Shown: positions 7,584 to 17,067, counted from the stretch's first letter. The stretch is DNA of 64,000 nt from JBFWRK01 sp050248955 (GCA_050248955.1 JBFWRK010000001.1:62001-126000); one strand, 5' to 3'. Notes: generated from the letters alone by a model not told the origin. Translations and numbers: made by a program.

Positions 7584-9203
7584 ATGGCGACGATCACCGA
7601 CACTGCCCAGTGGCACGCACTCCTCGACCATCGACGCGAGCTCGCCGACGTCCACCTCCGCCAGCTCTTCAGCGGTGATCCCTCCCGCGCCGAGCGGTTC
7701 GTCACCGAGGTCGGCGACCTCCGGATCGACTGGTCGAAGCACATCGTCACGAGCCAGACGATGCGCTTGCTCGTCGCGCTCGCAGACGCGAGTCCGCTCG
7801 TCGAGCGACGCGATGCGATGTTCCGCGGGGATCGGATCAACACGACGGAGGATCGCGCCGTGCTGCACGTCGCGCTGCGCGCCCCGGCGGATGCGATCAT
7901 CGACGTCGACGGTGTGAACGTCGTGCCCGGCGTGCACGAGGTGCTCGCACGGATGGCGGCATTCTCCGAACAGGTGCGCTCCGGGGGGTGGCGCGGCGCC
8001 ACCGACCAGCCGATCCGCACGATCGTCAACATCGGCATCGGCGGTTCCGATCTCGGGCCGGCGATGGCCTATCAGGCGCTCCGGACGTTCTCGAGGCCGG
8101 ACCTCACCTGTCGCTTCGTCTCGAACGTCGACGGTGCCGACATCGACCACGCGCTGTCGGATCTCGACCCGGCGACGACGATGTTCGTGATCTCGTCGAA
8201 GACGTTCTCCACGATCGAGACGTTGACGAACGCCCACACGGCGAGGGCGTGGCTGACCAGAGCGCTCGGCGAGGAGGCGGTCACACGGCACTTCGTCGCG
8301 GTGTCCACCAACGCCGCGCTCGTCTCGGCGTTCGGCATCGACACGGAGAACATGTTCGGCTTCTGGGACTGGGTCGGCGGCCGCTACTCCGTCGACTCCG
8401 CGATCGGCCTCTCGTTGATGATCGCCGTGGGTGCCGACGCCTTCGGCGAGATGCTGCGCGGTTTCCGGGTGGTCGACGAGCACTTCCGAACCGCGCCCGT
8501 CGAAGCGAACGCGCCGATGCTGATGGGGCTGCTCGGCATCTGGTACTCGAACTTCTTCGACGCCGCGTCGCACGCGGTGCTGCCCTACGCGCAGGAGCTC
8601 GCTCGCTTCCCCGCCTACTTGCAGCAGCTCGACATGGAGAGCAACGGGAAGCACGTCGGACTCGACGGCGAGCGGGTCTCGTACGACACCGGCCCGATCA
8701 TCTGGGGTGAGCCGGGCACGAACGGCCAGCACGCGTTCTACCAGTTGCTCCATCAGGGGACCCGGCTCGTCCCGACCGACATGATCGGCTTTGCCCGGCC
8801 GAACCACCCGTACCAGGCGCACCACGACCTCCTCGTAGCGAACCTCTTCGCGCAGGCAGAGGCGCTCGCCTTCGGCAAGACCCGCGAGGAGGTCGAGGCG
8901 GAGGGGACCATGCCGGACGTCGTCGCGCACCGGGTGTTCGAGGGCAACCGGCCGTCAACCACGATCCTCGCCGATCGACTCACCCCGTCCGTGCTCGGGC
9001 AGCTGATCGCGTTGTACGAGCACAAGGTGTTCACGCAGGGGGCGATCTGGGGGATCAACTCGTTCGACCAGTGGGGTGTCGAGCTCGGCAAGGCGCTGGC
9101 CACCCGCATCACCCCGGAGCTGACCGCCGCCGACGAGCCCGACCTCACGCACGACTCGTCGACCAACGCGCTCGTTCGCTGGTACCGCGCTCGGCGGGCG
9201 TGA
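7584..9203 (+). CDS. pgi: Glucose-6-phosphate isomerase
   Basis: 539-residue Pgi that interconverts glucose-6-phosphate and fructose-6-phosphate. Recognisable parts are NIGIGGSDLGPAMAY (about 152-166), VISSKTFSTIET for phosphate binding, the WVGGRYSVDSAIGLSL signature, LDMESNGKHV with the catalytic Glu, and the C-terminal QWGVELGKALA signature with the active-site Lys. The start ATG at 7584 follows the pgl stop by 11 bases. TAGCGT (7570-7575), partly formed by that stop codon, lies eight bases upstream and could provide an internal leaderless start. Confidence 0.96.
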   Translation: MATITDTAQWHALLDHRRELADVHLRQLFSGDPSRAERFVTEVGDLRIDWSKHIVTSQTMRLLVALADASPLVERRDAMFRGDRINTTEDRAVLHVALRAPADAIIDVDGVNVVPGVHEVLARMAAFSEQVRSGGWRGATDQPIRTIVNIGIGGSDLGPAMAYQALRTFSRPDLTCRFVSNVDGADIDHALSDLDPATTMFVISSKTFSTIETLTNAHTARAWLTRALGEEAVTRHFVAVSTNAALVSAFGIDTENMFGFWDWVGGRYSVDSAIGLSLMIAVGADAFGEMLRGFRVVDEHFRTAPVEANAPMLMGLLGIWYSNFFDAASHAVLPYAQELARFPAYLQQLDMESNGKHVGLDGERVSYDTGPIIWGEPGTNGQHAFYQLLHQGTRLVPTDMIGFARPNHPYQAHHDLLVANLFAQAEALAFGKTREEVEAEGTMPDVVAHRVFEGNRPSTTILADRLTPSVLGQLIALYEHKVFTQGAIWGINSFDQWGVELGKALATRITPELTAADEPDLTHDSSTNALVRWYRARRA

Positions 9204-9204
9204 C

Positions 9205-10893
9205 TCAGGGGTCGAGCGGGCGGGCGCCCGGCGTGCCTGCATCCACGACGAAACGTCGGTAGGTGCTCGAGGCCGACGCCGGATCGGTCGGGTCCTCCAC
9301 GATCCGGTAGTCGGCGGTCCACGAGTCCGGCGTGACCGTGTGCTTCACCCATCCCCGGTGCACGAGCTCCACGTCGACGATGGTCGGGATCGACAAGATC
9401 ACCGGGGTGACCGACTCCGGGACCAGCCCGCCCGACGAGATCGAGGTGGCGACGAACTCCGCCCCGATCGTCGCTCGCGGCACGACGGCGGCGGCGGGTG
9501 CATCACCTTCGGCAGGTGCGGCAGGTGCGGCAGGGGCGAGCAGGTTGCCGATGCCGGCGAAGTGGATGTCGCCAGTGAGCACGATCAGGTTGCTGATGTC
9601 CTCGTCCACCACGTGCTGCAGCACTCGATCGCGATCGGCGGGGTAGCCGTCCCACTGGTCGTAGTTGAGCACCGCGCCGTCGAGCGTCGAGTCGGTCATG
9701 ATCACCTGCTGGGCGAGCACGTTCCAGACCACGCCCTGCCGGCCGAACCGGTCGAAGAGCCAGGCCTCCTGCGCCGAGCCGAGCATCGTGCGTTCGGGCG
9801 TGAACGTCTCGGGACACGGCGGGTCGACGCTGAGCGTGACGTCGTTGCACGCCTGGTCGCTGCGGTACTGGCGGGTGTCGAGCAGCGACATGTCGACGAG
9901 CGTCCCCCAGCGCTGCGCCCGGTAGATCGTGTAGTCACTCGTGTCCGGACCGGGCAGCCGTGTGGGTGTGTGCTCCCACCAGGCGCGGTAGGCGATCGCC
10001 CGGCGTTCGGTGAGGTCCTCGCCCCCCTGTCCGGCCTTGCCGGCGTAGTTGTTGTCGACCTCGTGGTCGTCCCAGGTCACGAACCACGGGCACGCCCGGT
10101 GCGCCGCTTGCAGCGATGCATCTCGCTTGTACAGCGCATAGCGGGCGCGGTACTCGTCGAGCGTCGTCGGCTCGGGCGCGTCGTGCAGCCGGACGGTGCC
10201 GTCCTCGCCGAGCGTGCCAGGACCACCCTCGTAGATGTAGTCGCCGAGCCAGACGAGCAGGTCGAGCCCGGCCGTGGCGATGTCGTCGTGGGCGGCGTAG
10301 AAGCCGTCCTCGTAGTTCTGACATGACGCACTGCCGACGAGGAACTGCTCGACCGTGGCGTCGCTCGCCGGCGTGGTGCGGGTGCGACCGGTCGGACTCG
10401 TGAACCCGCCGCTGCGGAAGTGGTACGTGTACCAGCGGTCGGCGTCGAGCCCGTCGATGATGGCGCGCACCGCGTACGCAGACGATTCGTCCGTTCGGAT
10501 CCAGATCGCTCCGCCGGCCGACTCGTCGTCTTCTGCTGCCCACACGACGGCGACCGACCGCTCGCCGCTCAGCTGCTCGCCCTCGCCGGCGATCAGCCGT
10601 GTCCACAGCACGACGGAGTCCGTGAGCGGATCGCCCGACGCGATGCCGAGCGCGAACGGGTCGGTGCTCCCCTCGTACTCGGCGGTCGGCGGATCTCCTG
10701 GCGGCTGGGTCGTCGTCGGCGCGGTGTTGCTCGGCGCTGCGGTCACCGTCGGCACGGTCGCGCCCGTCTCGTCCGGCGGGGACTCGTCGAGCGTCCCGCT
10801 CGCCGGGGTCGACGTCGGCTCGGAGGGCGAGCAGCCAGCGACGACCACGGCTGCCGTCAGGGCGAGGAACGAGCGACGCGAGACCGGCTGCAC
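9205..10893 (-). CDS. phoD: PhoD-like alkaline phosphatase, Tat-exported lipoprotein
   Basis: 562-residue PhoD-type phosphodiesterase/alkaline phosphatase. The N-terminus SRRSFLALTAAVVVAGC combines a twin-arginine motif (Arg6-Arg7) with a lipobox ending at Cys21, so it is likely exported folded and lipid-anchored. A Ser/Thr/Pro linker follows. Metal-site motifs are visible: LGDYIYEGG, TWDDHEVDNNYAG and LTGDIHFAGIG, which bind Fe3+ and Ca2+ in known PhoD. It frees phosphate from phosphodiesters outside the cell. A short Ala/Pro repeat (APAAPAAPAEG) interrupts the domain near residue 470. The stop is one base from the convergent pgi stop. No Pho box was identified. Confidence 0.9.
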   Translation of the reverse strand: MQPVSRRSFLALTAAVVVAGCSPSEPTSTPASGTLDESPPDETGATVPTVTAAPSNTAPTTTQPPGDPPTAEYEGSTDPFALGIASGDPLTDSVVLWTRLIAGEGEQLSGERSVAVVWAAEDDESAGGAIWIRTDESSAYAVRAIIDGLDADRWYTYHFRSGGFTSPTGRTRTTPASDATVEQFLVGSASCQNYEDGFYAAHDDIATAGLDLLVWLGDYIYEGGPGTLGEDGTVRLHDAPEPTTLDEYRARYALYKRDASLQAAHRACPWFVTWDDHEVDNNYAGKAGQGGEDLTERRAIAYRAWWEHTPTRLPGPDTSDYTIYRAQRWGTLVDMSLLDTRQYRSDQACNDVTLSVDPPCPETFTPERTMLGSAQEAWLFDRFGRQGVVWNVLAQQVIMTDSTLDGAVLNYDQWDGYPADRDRVLQHVVDEDISNLIVLTGDIHFAGIGNLLAPAAPAAPAEGDAPAAAVVPRATIGAEFVATSISSGGLVPESVTPVILSIPTIVDVELVHRGWVKHTVTPDSWTADYRIVEDPTDPASASSTYRRFVVDAGTPGARPLDP

Positions 10894-10914
10894 CGCGTCA
10901 GTGTCGCACTTCCG

Positions 10915-12693
10915 TCAGCGCTCGCCGAGGAGCTCTGCCTTCATCTCGCGCTTCGTGATCTTGCCGTTCGCGTTGCGCGGCAGCGGCTCGTCGAGGAACC
11001 AGATCTTGACAGGCACCTTGAACGCGGCGAGCCGGGCCGCGACCCAGTCGCGGAGCTCCTGCTCCGTCGCACTCGTGCCTGGCGTGAGGTGGACGACCGC
11101 GCCGACCTCCTCGCCGAGGACGTGGTGCGGGATGCCGATCACTGCGGCATCCGTGACGGCCGGATGCTCGAACAGTGCCGCCTCGACCTCGACGCAGTAC
11201 ACGTTCTCGCCGCCGCGGATGATCATGTCCTTGGCGCGGTCGACGATGTAGACGAAGCCCTCCTCGTCGATGCGGGCCACGTCGCCGGAGTGCAGCCAAC
11301 CGTCGCTGAAGCTCGCGGCTGTCGCCTCCGGCTTGTTCCAGTACCCGGCGACGACGTTCGGGCCCTTGATCCACAGCTCGCCGACGGATCCCGGAGGCAG
11401 GTCGTTGCCCTCGAGGTCGACGACCTTCACCTCGCACACGGCGACGGGCACGCCGACCGAGTCGGGCTTGCGTCGGTAGTCGACGCCGGCGTTCATCGTC
11501 GTGACCGAGGAGGTCTCCGTGAGGCCGTAGCCGTTCGACGGCGTGCGACCGGGGAACAGCGCCTCGATGCGTCGCACGAGCTCGGGCGCGGCGGGTGCGC
11601 CGCCGTAGCCGATCGTCGTCACCGACGAGATGTCGCGGCGTTCGAAGTCCGGGTGCTCGAGCACCTGCCAGACCATCGCCGGCACACCCCCGAACGTCGT
11701 GACCCGCTCCTGCTCGATCAGTTCGAGCGCCCGTCCGGCGTCCCACTTGTGCATGATCACGATCGTCCCGCCCACCGCCAGGTTGGCGACGAGCACCGAG
11801 TGGCAGCCCGTGGCGTGGAAGAACGGGACCGACAGCAGGTAGACGTTGCGCCCGCTCGTGCGGACGCGCGCGTTGGCGGCCTGCTCGGGCTGACCTGCCG
11901 AGCGCATCGCGGCACGGGCGCTCGAGAACGCGAGGGAGATGAGGTTGCCGCAGATGTTGCGCTGCGTGCCGAGCGCACCCTTCGGGCTGCCGGTCGTGCC
12001 GGAGGTGTAGAAGATCGTCGCGTCGTCCTCTGGGTCGAGCACCACGTCGGGCAGCGTCGCTCCGGGGTCGATCGGACCCATCGCCACGTCGAACGAGATC
12101 ATCCCGGCGGGCAGTTCGGCCGCGCCGTGCTTGGCGACGATCACGTGGCGCAGCTCCGGCAACGCGGCGAGGTGCTCGACCAGCCGGGTGGCTCGATCGA
12201 GATCGCAGAACAGGACGGAGCTGCCGGAGTCGGCGAGTCCGTACTCGAGCTCGGCGCCAGTCCACCAGGCGTTGAGCGGCACCACGACGGCACCGACCGA
12301 TGCTGCGGCCCAGAACGCGATGGACCACTCGGGGAAGTTGCGCATCGCGATGGAGACGCGGTCACCCTTCTTCACGCCGAGGTCGTCGCGCAGCCGGTGG
12401 GCGAGGGTGGCGACAGCCCGGTAGTGCGACTCGAACGTCAGCCGGTCGAGCGGGCTCGGCTCGCCGCCGGCGGCAGCGGCATCGAAGACGAGGAAGTCGA
12501 CGTCGCCATGGGCGCGGCTGTTCTCGAGGAGCACGCGCAGCGAAGCCGGCGCGTGCTTCCACGCCTTCATCGGGATGCCGCGCACGACGATGTCGTCCAT
12601 CTCGAACATCTGGCCGGGCGCGGTCAACGCCGCGTGCACCTCGGCGATCGAGGGCGGGCTCGGCTCGGTCGTGAGGGCTGAGGTGTCGGCCAT
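10915..12693 (-). CDS. Acyl-CoA synthetase (AMP-binding, class I adenylate-forming)
   Basis: 592 residues. P-loop YTSGTTGSPKG, the A5 motif GYGLTETSS, the hinge region SGDVARIDEEGFVYIVDRAKD, GGENVYCVEVE and the catalytic lysine in NANGKITKREMK mark a full acyl-CoA ligase that activates a carboxylic acid via acyl-AMP. Substrate chain length cannot be read from sequence. A 3-hydroxyacyl-CoA dehydrogenase gene is divergent 300 bases away, and an acyl-CoA dehydrogenase is at 46 kb, fitting fatty or aromatic acid breakdown. An in-frame GTG six bases earlier (12699) is an alternative start. Confidence 0.9.
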   Translation of the reverse strand: MADTSALTTEPSPPSIAEVHAALTAPGQMFEMDDIVVRGIPMKAWKHAPASLRVLLENSRAHGDVDFLVFDAAAAGGEPSPLDRLTFESHYRAVATLAHRLRDDLGVKKGDRVSIAMRNFPEWSIAFWAAASVGAVVVPLNAWWTGAELEYGLADSGSSVLFCDLDRATRLVEHLAALPELRHVIVAKHGAAELPAGMISFDVAMGPIDPGATLPDVVLDPEDDATIFYTSGTTGSPKGALGTQRNICGNLISLAFSSARAAMRSAGQPEQAANARVRTSGRNVYLLSVPFFHATGCHSVLVANLAVGGTIVIMHKWDAGRALELIEQERVTTFGGVPAMVWQVLEHPDFERRDISSVTTIGYGGAPAAPELVRRIEALFPGRTPSNGYGLTETSSVTTMNAGVDYRRKPDSVGVPVAVCEVKVVDLEGNDLPPGSVGELWIKGPNVVAGYWNKPEATAASFSDGWLHSGDVARIDEEGFVYIVDRAKDMIIRGGENVYCVEVEAALFEHPAVTDAAVIGIPHHVLGEEVGAVVHLTPGTSATEQELRDWVAARLAAFKVPVKIWFLDEPLPRNANGKITKREMKAELLGER

Positions 12694-12993
12694 GTCCACA
12701 GGTTGCCAGCACGACCGGTCGCCGGGCGACCGCAGCGCGATCGGGACCGAGCCCGCCGGTCGTCCGCCGGCCGTCCGTCGGCTGCACGCCGCAGGTACGA
12801 GACCCGCGGCGAGCAGCGCGCACAGAGGGATCCGCCGCCTCTGTCCAAGACACTACCGACCGTAGGGGAGAGACCACACTGGGTCGTCAGACCCCCTTCC
12901 CCTGCTCGCCCGCCGCGCCGGCGCCCGGCTGGCGCGCGAGAGCGCCGGATGGTCCTGTCGCCCGGTTCGCCTCCCAGGCCTTAGCGTTGCGGC
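12694..12993. other. Intergenic region between divergent acyl-CoA genes
   Basis: No gene is supported in these 300 bases. The only clear signal is TAGCGT at 12982-12987, six bases ahead of the GTG at 12994, a probable -10 for a leaderless transcript. Confidence 0.5.
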
Positions 12994-13884
12994 GTGAGCC
13001 AATCTGCAACCACCGAGATCTCCCGGGTCGGCGTCGTCGGCTGCGGACTGATGGGGTCGGGCATCGCCGAGGTGTGTGCCCGTGCCGGACTCGACGTGAT
13101 CGTCCGCGAGGTCGACGCCGCGGCCGCCGAGGCCGGCCAACGCCGGATCACGGCCTCGCTCGACCGCGGCACCCGCTCCGGCAAGCTGACCGAGGACGAA
13201 CGCGAGGCGGCGCTCGCACGGCTCGGCTTCACGACCGACATCGCCGAGCTCGCCGATCGTCAGCTCGTCGTCGAGGCGGTGGTCGAGGACGAAGCCCTGA
13301 AGACCGAGGTGTTCTCGCTGCTCGACAAGGTCGTCGTCGACGAGCACGCGATCCTCGCCAGCAACACCAGCTCGATCCCGGTGATGAAGCTCGGCATCGC
13401 CACCGCCCGTCCCGAGCAGGTCGTCGGGATCCACTTCTTCAACCCGGTGCCCGTACTGCGGCTGGTCGAGCTCGTGACGAGCCTGCTCACGTCACCCGAG
13501 ACCGCGACGCGGGCCGAGTCGTTCGCCACGGACGTCCTGCACAAGAAGGTCATCCGCAGTCAGGACCGGGCCGGGTTCGTGGTGAACGCGCTGCTCATCC
13601 CGTACCTGCTGTCCGCGATCCGCATGATGGAGTCCGGCTTCGCCACCGCCGAGGACATCGACACGGGCATGGTGGAGGGCTGCAACCACCCGATGGGACC
13701 GCTGCACCTCACGGACCTGATCGGTCTCGACACGACGATGGCCGTCGCCGACAGCCTCTATGCGGAGTTCAAGGAGCCGCTGTACGCGTCTCCGCCGCTG
13801 CTGTCGCGCATGGTCGAGGCCGGCCTCCTGGGTCGCAAGGCCGGGCGCGGCTTCTACGACTACTCCCCGAAGGCCGCGAGCTAG
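12994..13884 (+). CDS. 3-hydroxyacyl-CoA (3-hydroxybutyryl-CoA) dehydrogenase
   Basis: 296 residues, standard for single-domain-pair FadB2/Hbd enzymes. The NAD-binding GVVGCGLMGSGIAEVCARAG lies at about residues 10-29, and the signature GIHFFNPVPVLRLVEL carries the catalytic His of the His-Glu pair. RSQDRAGFVVNALLIPYL and NHPMGPLHLTDLIGLD follow in the C-terminal helical domain. It oxidises 3-hydroxyacyl-CoA to 3-ketoacyl-CoA with NAD+ (or the reverse with NADPH). The GTG start follows TAGCGT by six bases, suggesting a leaderless mRNA. The WYL regulator starts eight bases after its stop. Confidence 0.93.
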   Translation: MSQSATTEISRVGVVGCGLMGSGIAEVCARAGLDVIVREVDAAAAEAGQRRITASLDRGTRSGKLTEDEREAALARLGFTTDIAELADRQLVVEAVVEDEALKTEVFSLLDKVVVDEHAILASNTSSIPVMKLGIATARPEQVVGIHFFNPVPVLRLVELVTSLLTSPETATRAESFATDVLHKKVIRSQDRAGFVVNALLIPYLLSAIRMMESGFATAEDIDTGMVEGCNHPMGPLHLTDLIGLDTTMAVADSLYAEFKEPLYASPPLLSRMVEAGLLGRKAGRGFYDYSPKAAS

Positions 13885-13892
13885 GACGTTCC

Positions 13893-14906
13893 GTGTCGGA
13901 CCCGATCGAGCGTGTCACCAACCTGCTCGCGCTGCTGCTCTCCACCCGGCGCCCGCTCACCCTGCAGGAGATCGTCGCCGAGCTGGAGGGCCAGTACCCG
14001 GAGGTGGAAGGCAGCCGGCGGACCGCGTTCGAGCGCGACAAGGCAATGCTGCGCTCGACCGGCGTGCCGATCGAGCAAATCGTGCTCGCCGGCGATCAGG
14101 CGGGGCAGACCGCGTACCGGGTCGACCCGGCCCGCTACCAGATCGGCGAGCTGGGCCTCGACGACGACGAGCGTCGCGCTTTGCAGCTCGCGGTCGCCAC
14201 CGTGCGGATGGGCACCGACTGGGGCGAGGAGGCACTGTGGAAGCTCGACCCGGACTCAGCCTCGCGCCCGCCCGGCGGCGAGCTCGAGGCGCTCGTGCCA
14301 TCGCTGCCCCTGCTGCCGTCGTTGTTCGAAGCGTGCCGCGAGCGGCGCACGGTGCGGTTCGCCTACCACGACTCACCGCGGGTGCTCGATCCGTACGCGC
14401 TGCTGTCCAGGAGCGGGTTCTGGTACCTCGTCGGGTTCGACCGTGATCGCAAACAGCTGCGCACGTACCGCGTCGATCGCATCCAGCAGGACATCGAGGC
14501 CGGGCCGGCGGGAGCGTTCGATCGTCCCGCCGACTTCGACGTGCGCACGGTCCTACCGGCCGATCCGAAGCTGCTGGGCGAGTCCGGTGGCGAGCGGCAC
14601 CCGGCGACGGTGTTGATCAGTGCCGAGCGGGCCGCGCTCGTCGAGCGCGAGCTCGGCAGCCGGGCCGTCGGCGACCGGCGCAGCGACGGGTCGATCGTCG
14701 TGACCGTGCCGTGGGTGAACGAGCTGTCGTTCCGGGCCTGGGTCCTCGGCTTCCTCGAGCACGCCGAGGTGCTCGGCCCTCCTGCCGCACGGGCCCTGGT
14801 CGTCGACTGGCTGCGCACCCTCGCCGACGACGTGTCCAGACCCGACGCCGAGAGCCCGCGCCAGCCCGCACTGACCCCGCTTCCCGACGACCCCGGCTCG
14901 GGCTGA
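13893..14906 (+). CDS. WYL-domain transcriptional regulator (PafB-like)
   Basis: 337 residues. The N-terminal winged-helix region (about 1-75; RVTNLLALLLSTRRPLTLQEI) precedes a WYL domain (about 150-235; FAYHDSPRVLDPYALLSRSGFWYLVGFDRDR) and a WCX-like C-terminal domain. This order is that of PafB/PafC, the mycobacterial pair that activates LexA/RecA-independent DNA-damage genes. A second gene of the same layout occurs at 19165, and in many actinobacteria the two are adjacent. Here 4.2 kb separates them. The assignment to PafB specifically is inference, as no Pup-proteasome genes are in view. Confidence 0.8.
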   Translation: MSDPIERVTNLLALLLSTRRPLTLQEIVAELEGQYPEVEGSRRTAFERDKAMLRSTGVPIEQIVLAGDQAGQTAYRVDPARYQIGELGLDDDERRALQLAVATVRMGTDWGEEALWKLDPDSASRPPGGELEALVPSLPLLPSLFEACRERRTVRFAYHDSPRVLDPYALLSRSGFWYLVGFDRDRKQLRTYRVDRIQQDIEAGPAGAFDRPADFDVRTVLPADPKLLGESGGERHPATVLISAERAALVERELGSRAVGDRRSDGSIVVTVPWVNELSFRAWVLGFLEHAEVLGPPAARALVVDWLRTLADDVSRPDAESPRQPALTPLPDDPGSG

Positions 14907-14991
14907 CGCGCCGTGCTGCTGCCCGATAGCGCCGCTGGCTCTCGTCGGCGGCCACGGGCGTCCGGTGGTCCTCTCGGTGTCCGTCGTGTCC

Positions 14992-15265
14992 TCAGCGTGC
15001 TGCGAGCAGTTCCTTGATCTGTTCGACAGCTGGGACTCGCCCGGAGACGACGAAGCCTGTCGTCCCACGAGAGGCCCTTGGATGGGTCGATCGGCTTGAC
15101 GCGGAGCTTGGTCTCGAACACGAACGGCTCGACCCTGCGCTCCAACTGCGAGCGGCCGAGGACGGTGCCGGCGATCACGGCGATGAGGAGCCCGGAGGCG
15201 ATGTAGAGGCCGGTGATCTTCCAGCCGAACAATCCGAAGAGCAGCACAACCCAGCCTGCCTCGCA
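14992..15265 (-). pseudogene. Permease-thioredoxin deletion remnant
   Basis: Two gene fragments are joined on the reverse strand. From about 15265 to 15063 the frame reads LFGWKITGLYIASGLLIAVIAG and onward to LSWDD, like the middle of a COG0701/DUF318 permease. At 15057-15063 the frame changes and reads GFVVSGRVPAVEQIKELLAAR then stop (14992), like the C-terminal end of the small redox-active disulfide thioredoxins (TIGR00412-type). Such permease and thioredoxin genes are often neighbours with ArsR, so one internal deletion probably removed the permease end and the thioredoxin start. Both assignments are from recognition, not search. The piece is too short to function. Confidence 0.6.
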
Positions 15266-15353
15266 TCACTACGCGCCGGCATCACTGCGCTCTGACCCAG
15301 GCATCACCGGCCGAGATCTCACCGATCAGCGTTCAGCTGCCAGACCGGAGTCG

Positions 15354-16622
15354 TTACCGCACTGCCCACACGAGCGCGCCGAGCGCCAGCACGGACAGCC
15401 CACCGACGATGCTGCCGGACGGCAGGGTGAACGCGAGCACGAAGCACCCGACGATGCCGAGCACGGCGAGGCCCCGTGGCCAGCGGCGCTGTTCGGATGG
15501 CAGGGTCCAGGCAGAGGCGTTGGTGATGGCGTAGTAGGCGAGCACGGCGAAGGAACTGAACCCGATCGCGCCGCGTAGGTCAGCGACGAGCACGACGGCG
15601 GTGACGACGGCGCCGACGGCGAGCTCGGCCCGGTGGGGGACCCGGTGGCGGGGGTGCACGGCGTCGAGCCATCGGGGCATCTCGCCGTTGGCGGCCATGG
15701 CGAAGGAGGTGCGGCTGACCCCGACGATCAGCGACAGCAGCACGCCGAGCGCAGCGACGGTACCGCCGATGCGCACGATCGGGGAGAGCGCGTCGAGGTT
15801 GCCGGCACGCACTGCGGTGTCGAGCGGTGCCGCCGAGTCGGCCAGTGCCTGCGGTCCCGCTGCCAGCAGCGCAGAGACCGCGACCGTGGCATACACGGCG
15901 AGGGTGACGCCGAGCGCGAGCGGGATCGCCCGGGGGATCGTGCGGGTCGGGTCGACGACCTCCTCGCCGAGGGTCGCAAGACGTGCGTAGCCGGCGAACG
16001 CGAAGAACAGCAGACCAGCCGACTGCAGGATGCCGGTCCATCCTCCCACCTCGGTGATGCTGCCTAGGTTGTCGACCGAGGCCTGCCCGCCGCCGAGCGC
16101 GCCGACCACGACCGTCGCGAGCGCGGCGAGCACGACTGCCACGATGACCCGGGTCAGCCACGCGGTCTTCTGCACGCCCTGGTAGTTCACTGCGGTGAGC
16201 GCGACGACGGCTCCGACGGCGATCGGGCGCTGCCAGTCCGGCCAGGCGTAGGCGCCGACGGTGAGCGCCATCGCCGCGCAGCTGGCGGTCTTGCCGACCA
16301 CGAAACCCCATCCGGCGAGGTAGCCCCAGAACGGGCCGAGCCGCTCACGGCCGTACACGTACGTGCCGCCCGACTGCGGGTAGATCGCGGCGAGCTGCGC
16401 TGATGAGGTGGCGTTGCAGTACGCGACGACAGCAGCGATGCCAAGCCCGACGAGCAGACCGGTGCCAGCCGCCGCGGCAGCGGGGCCGATCGCAGCGAAC
16501 ACACCGGCGCCGATCATCGCGCCGAGCCCGATCACGACGGCGTCGAACAGCCCCAACCGGCGATCGAGACGACTCGGGACCGGGCCGGCGCCGGTGGACG
16601 GTTCGGGCGACGAGGACTCCAT
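15354..16622 (-). CDS. APC-superfamily amino acid permease
   Basis: 422 residues with about twelve hydrophobic segments. The first membrane segment, DAVVIGLGAMIGAGVFAAIGPAA, is the hallmark substrate-binding GAxIGxGIF-like motif of the APC family, and SSAQLAAIYPQSGGTYVYGRERLG follows as in other members. It probably imports an amino acid or amine by proton symport; the substrate is unknown. It is divergent from the PadR regulator at 16711 with two CGATATCG palindromes between them, so PadR likely controls it. The gene lies inside the patchwork between the two WYL genes. Confidence 0.87.
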   Translation of the reverse strand: MESSSPEPSTGAGPVPSRLDRRLGLFDAVVIGLGAMIGAGVFAAIGPAAAAAGTGLLVGLGIAAVVAYCNATSSAQLAAIYPQSGGTYVYGRERLGPFWGYLAGWGFVVGKTASCAAMALTVGAYAWPDWQRPIAVGAVVALTAVNYQGVQKTAWLTRVIVAVVLAALATVVVGALGGGQASVDNLGSITEVGGWTGILQSAGLLFFAFAGYARLATLGEEVVDPTRTIPRAIPLALGVTLAVYATVAVSALLAAGPQALADSAAPLDTAVRAGNLDALSPIVRIGGTVAALGVLLSLIVGVSRTSFAMAANGEMPRWLDAVHPRHRVPHRAELAVGAVVTAVVLVADLRGAIGFSSFAVLAYYAITNASAWTLPSEQRRWPRGLAVLGIVGCFVLAFTLPSGSIVGGLSVLALGALVWAVR

Positions 16623-16640
16623 TCCTGCCGACTCTAGCCG

Positions 16641-16662
16641 CGATATCGGGTTCCGATATCGG
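16641..16662. promoter_or_regulatory. Twin CGATATCG palindromes, putative PadR operator
   Basis: CGATATCG at 16641-16648 and again at 16654-16661, the latter inside the perfect ten-base palindrome CCGATATCGG (16653-16662). The two centres are 13 bases apart. They lie 19 bases from the permease start and about 50 from the padR start, so a bound repressor could close both divergent promoters. TAGGTT (16699-16704) is a likely padR -10. Binding by this PadR is inferred. Confidence 0.55.
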
Positions 16663-16710
16663 GGTCGGAAGGCTCTACAACGAACAGGTGGTAAACGTTA
16701 GGTTGCGAGC

Positions 16711-17007
16711 ATGCGTGAGTTCATCCGTGGCGCGGTCCGTCTGCACGTGTTGCACCACGCCGCCCAGGGCGGCGTGCACGGGGCGTGGATGGCCGCCGAG
16801 CTCGCCGAGCACGGCTACACGATCAGCCCCGGGACTCTCTACCCAACCCTGCACCGCATGGAAGAAGAAGGCCTGCTGCGCTCGACCAACGCGGTCGTGG
16901 ACGGGCGGACCCGGCGGGTGTACACGATCACCCCCGCCGGAAGGCGCGCTCTGCGCGACGCCAAGCGGTTGCTGGCCGAGCTCGCCGACGAAGTCCTCGA
17001 CCGATGA
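16711..17007 (+). CDS. PadR-family transcriptional regulator
   Basis: 98 residues, typical of short PadR (subfamily 2) proteins with a winged helix and one dimerisation helix. GGVHGAWMAAELAEHGYTISPGTLYPTLHRMEEEGLL contains the recognition helix, followed by the wing (DGRTRRVYTITPAGRRAL). It probably represses the divergent APC permease and itself. The ATG is six bases after TAGGTT, suggesting a leaderless transcript. The convergent TetR gene ends 60 bases downstream. Confidence 0.88.
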   Translation: MREFIRGAVRLHVLHHAAQGGVHGAWMAAELAEHGYTISPGTLYPTLHRMEEEGLLRSTNAVVDGRTRRVYTITPAGRRALRDAKRLLAELADEVLDR

Positions 17008-17067
17008 CCGGCACCGTCGACGACCCGCACCTTCCCGACCGGGAAGGGTCTCGTCCACTCGACCGCG

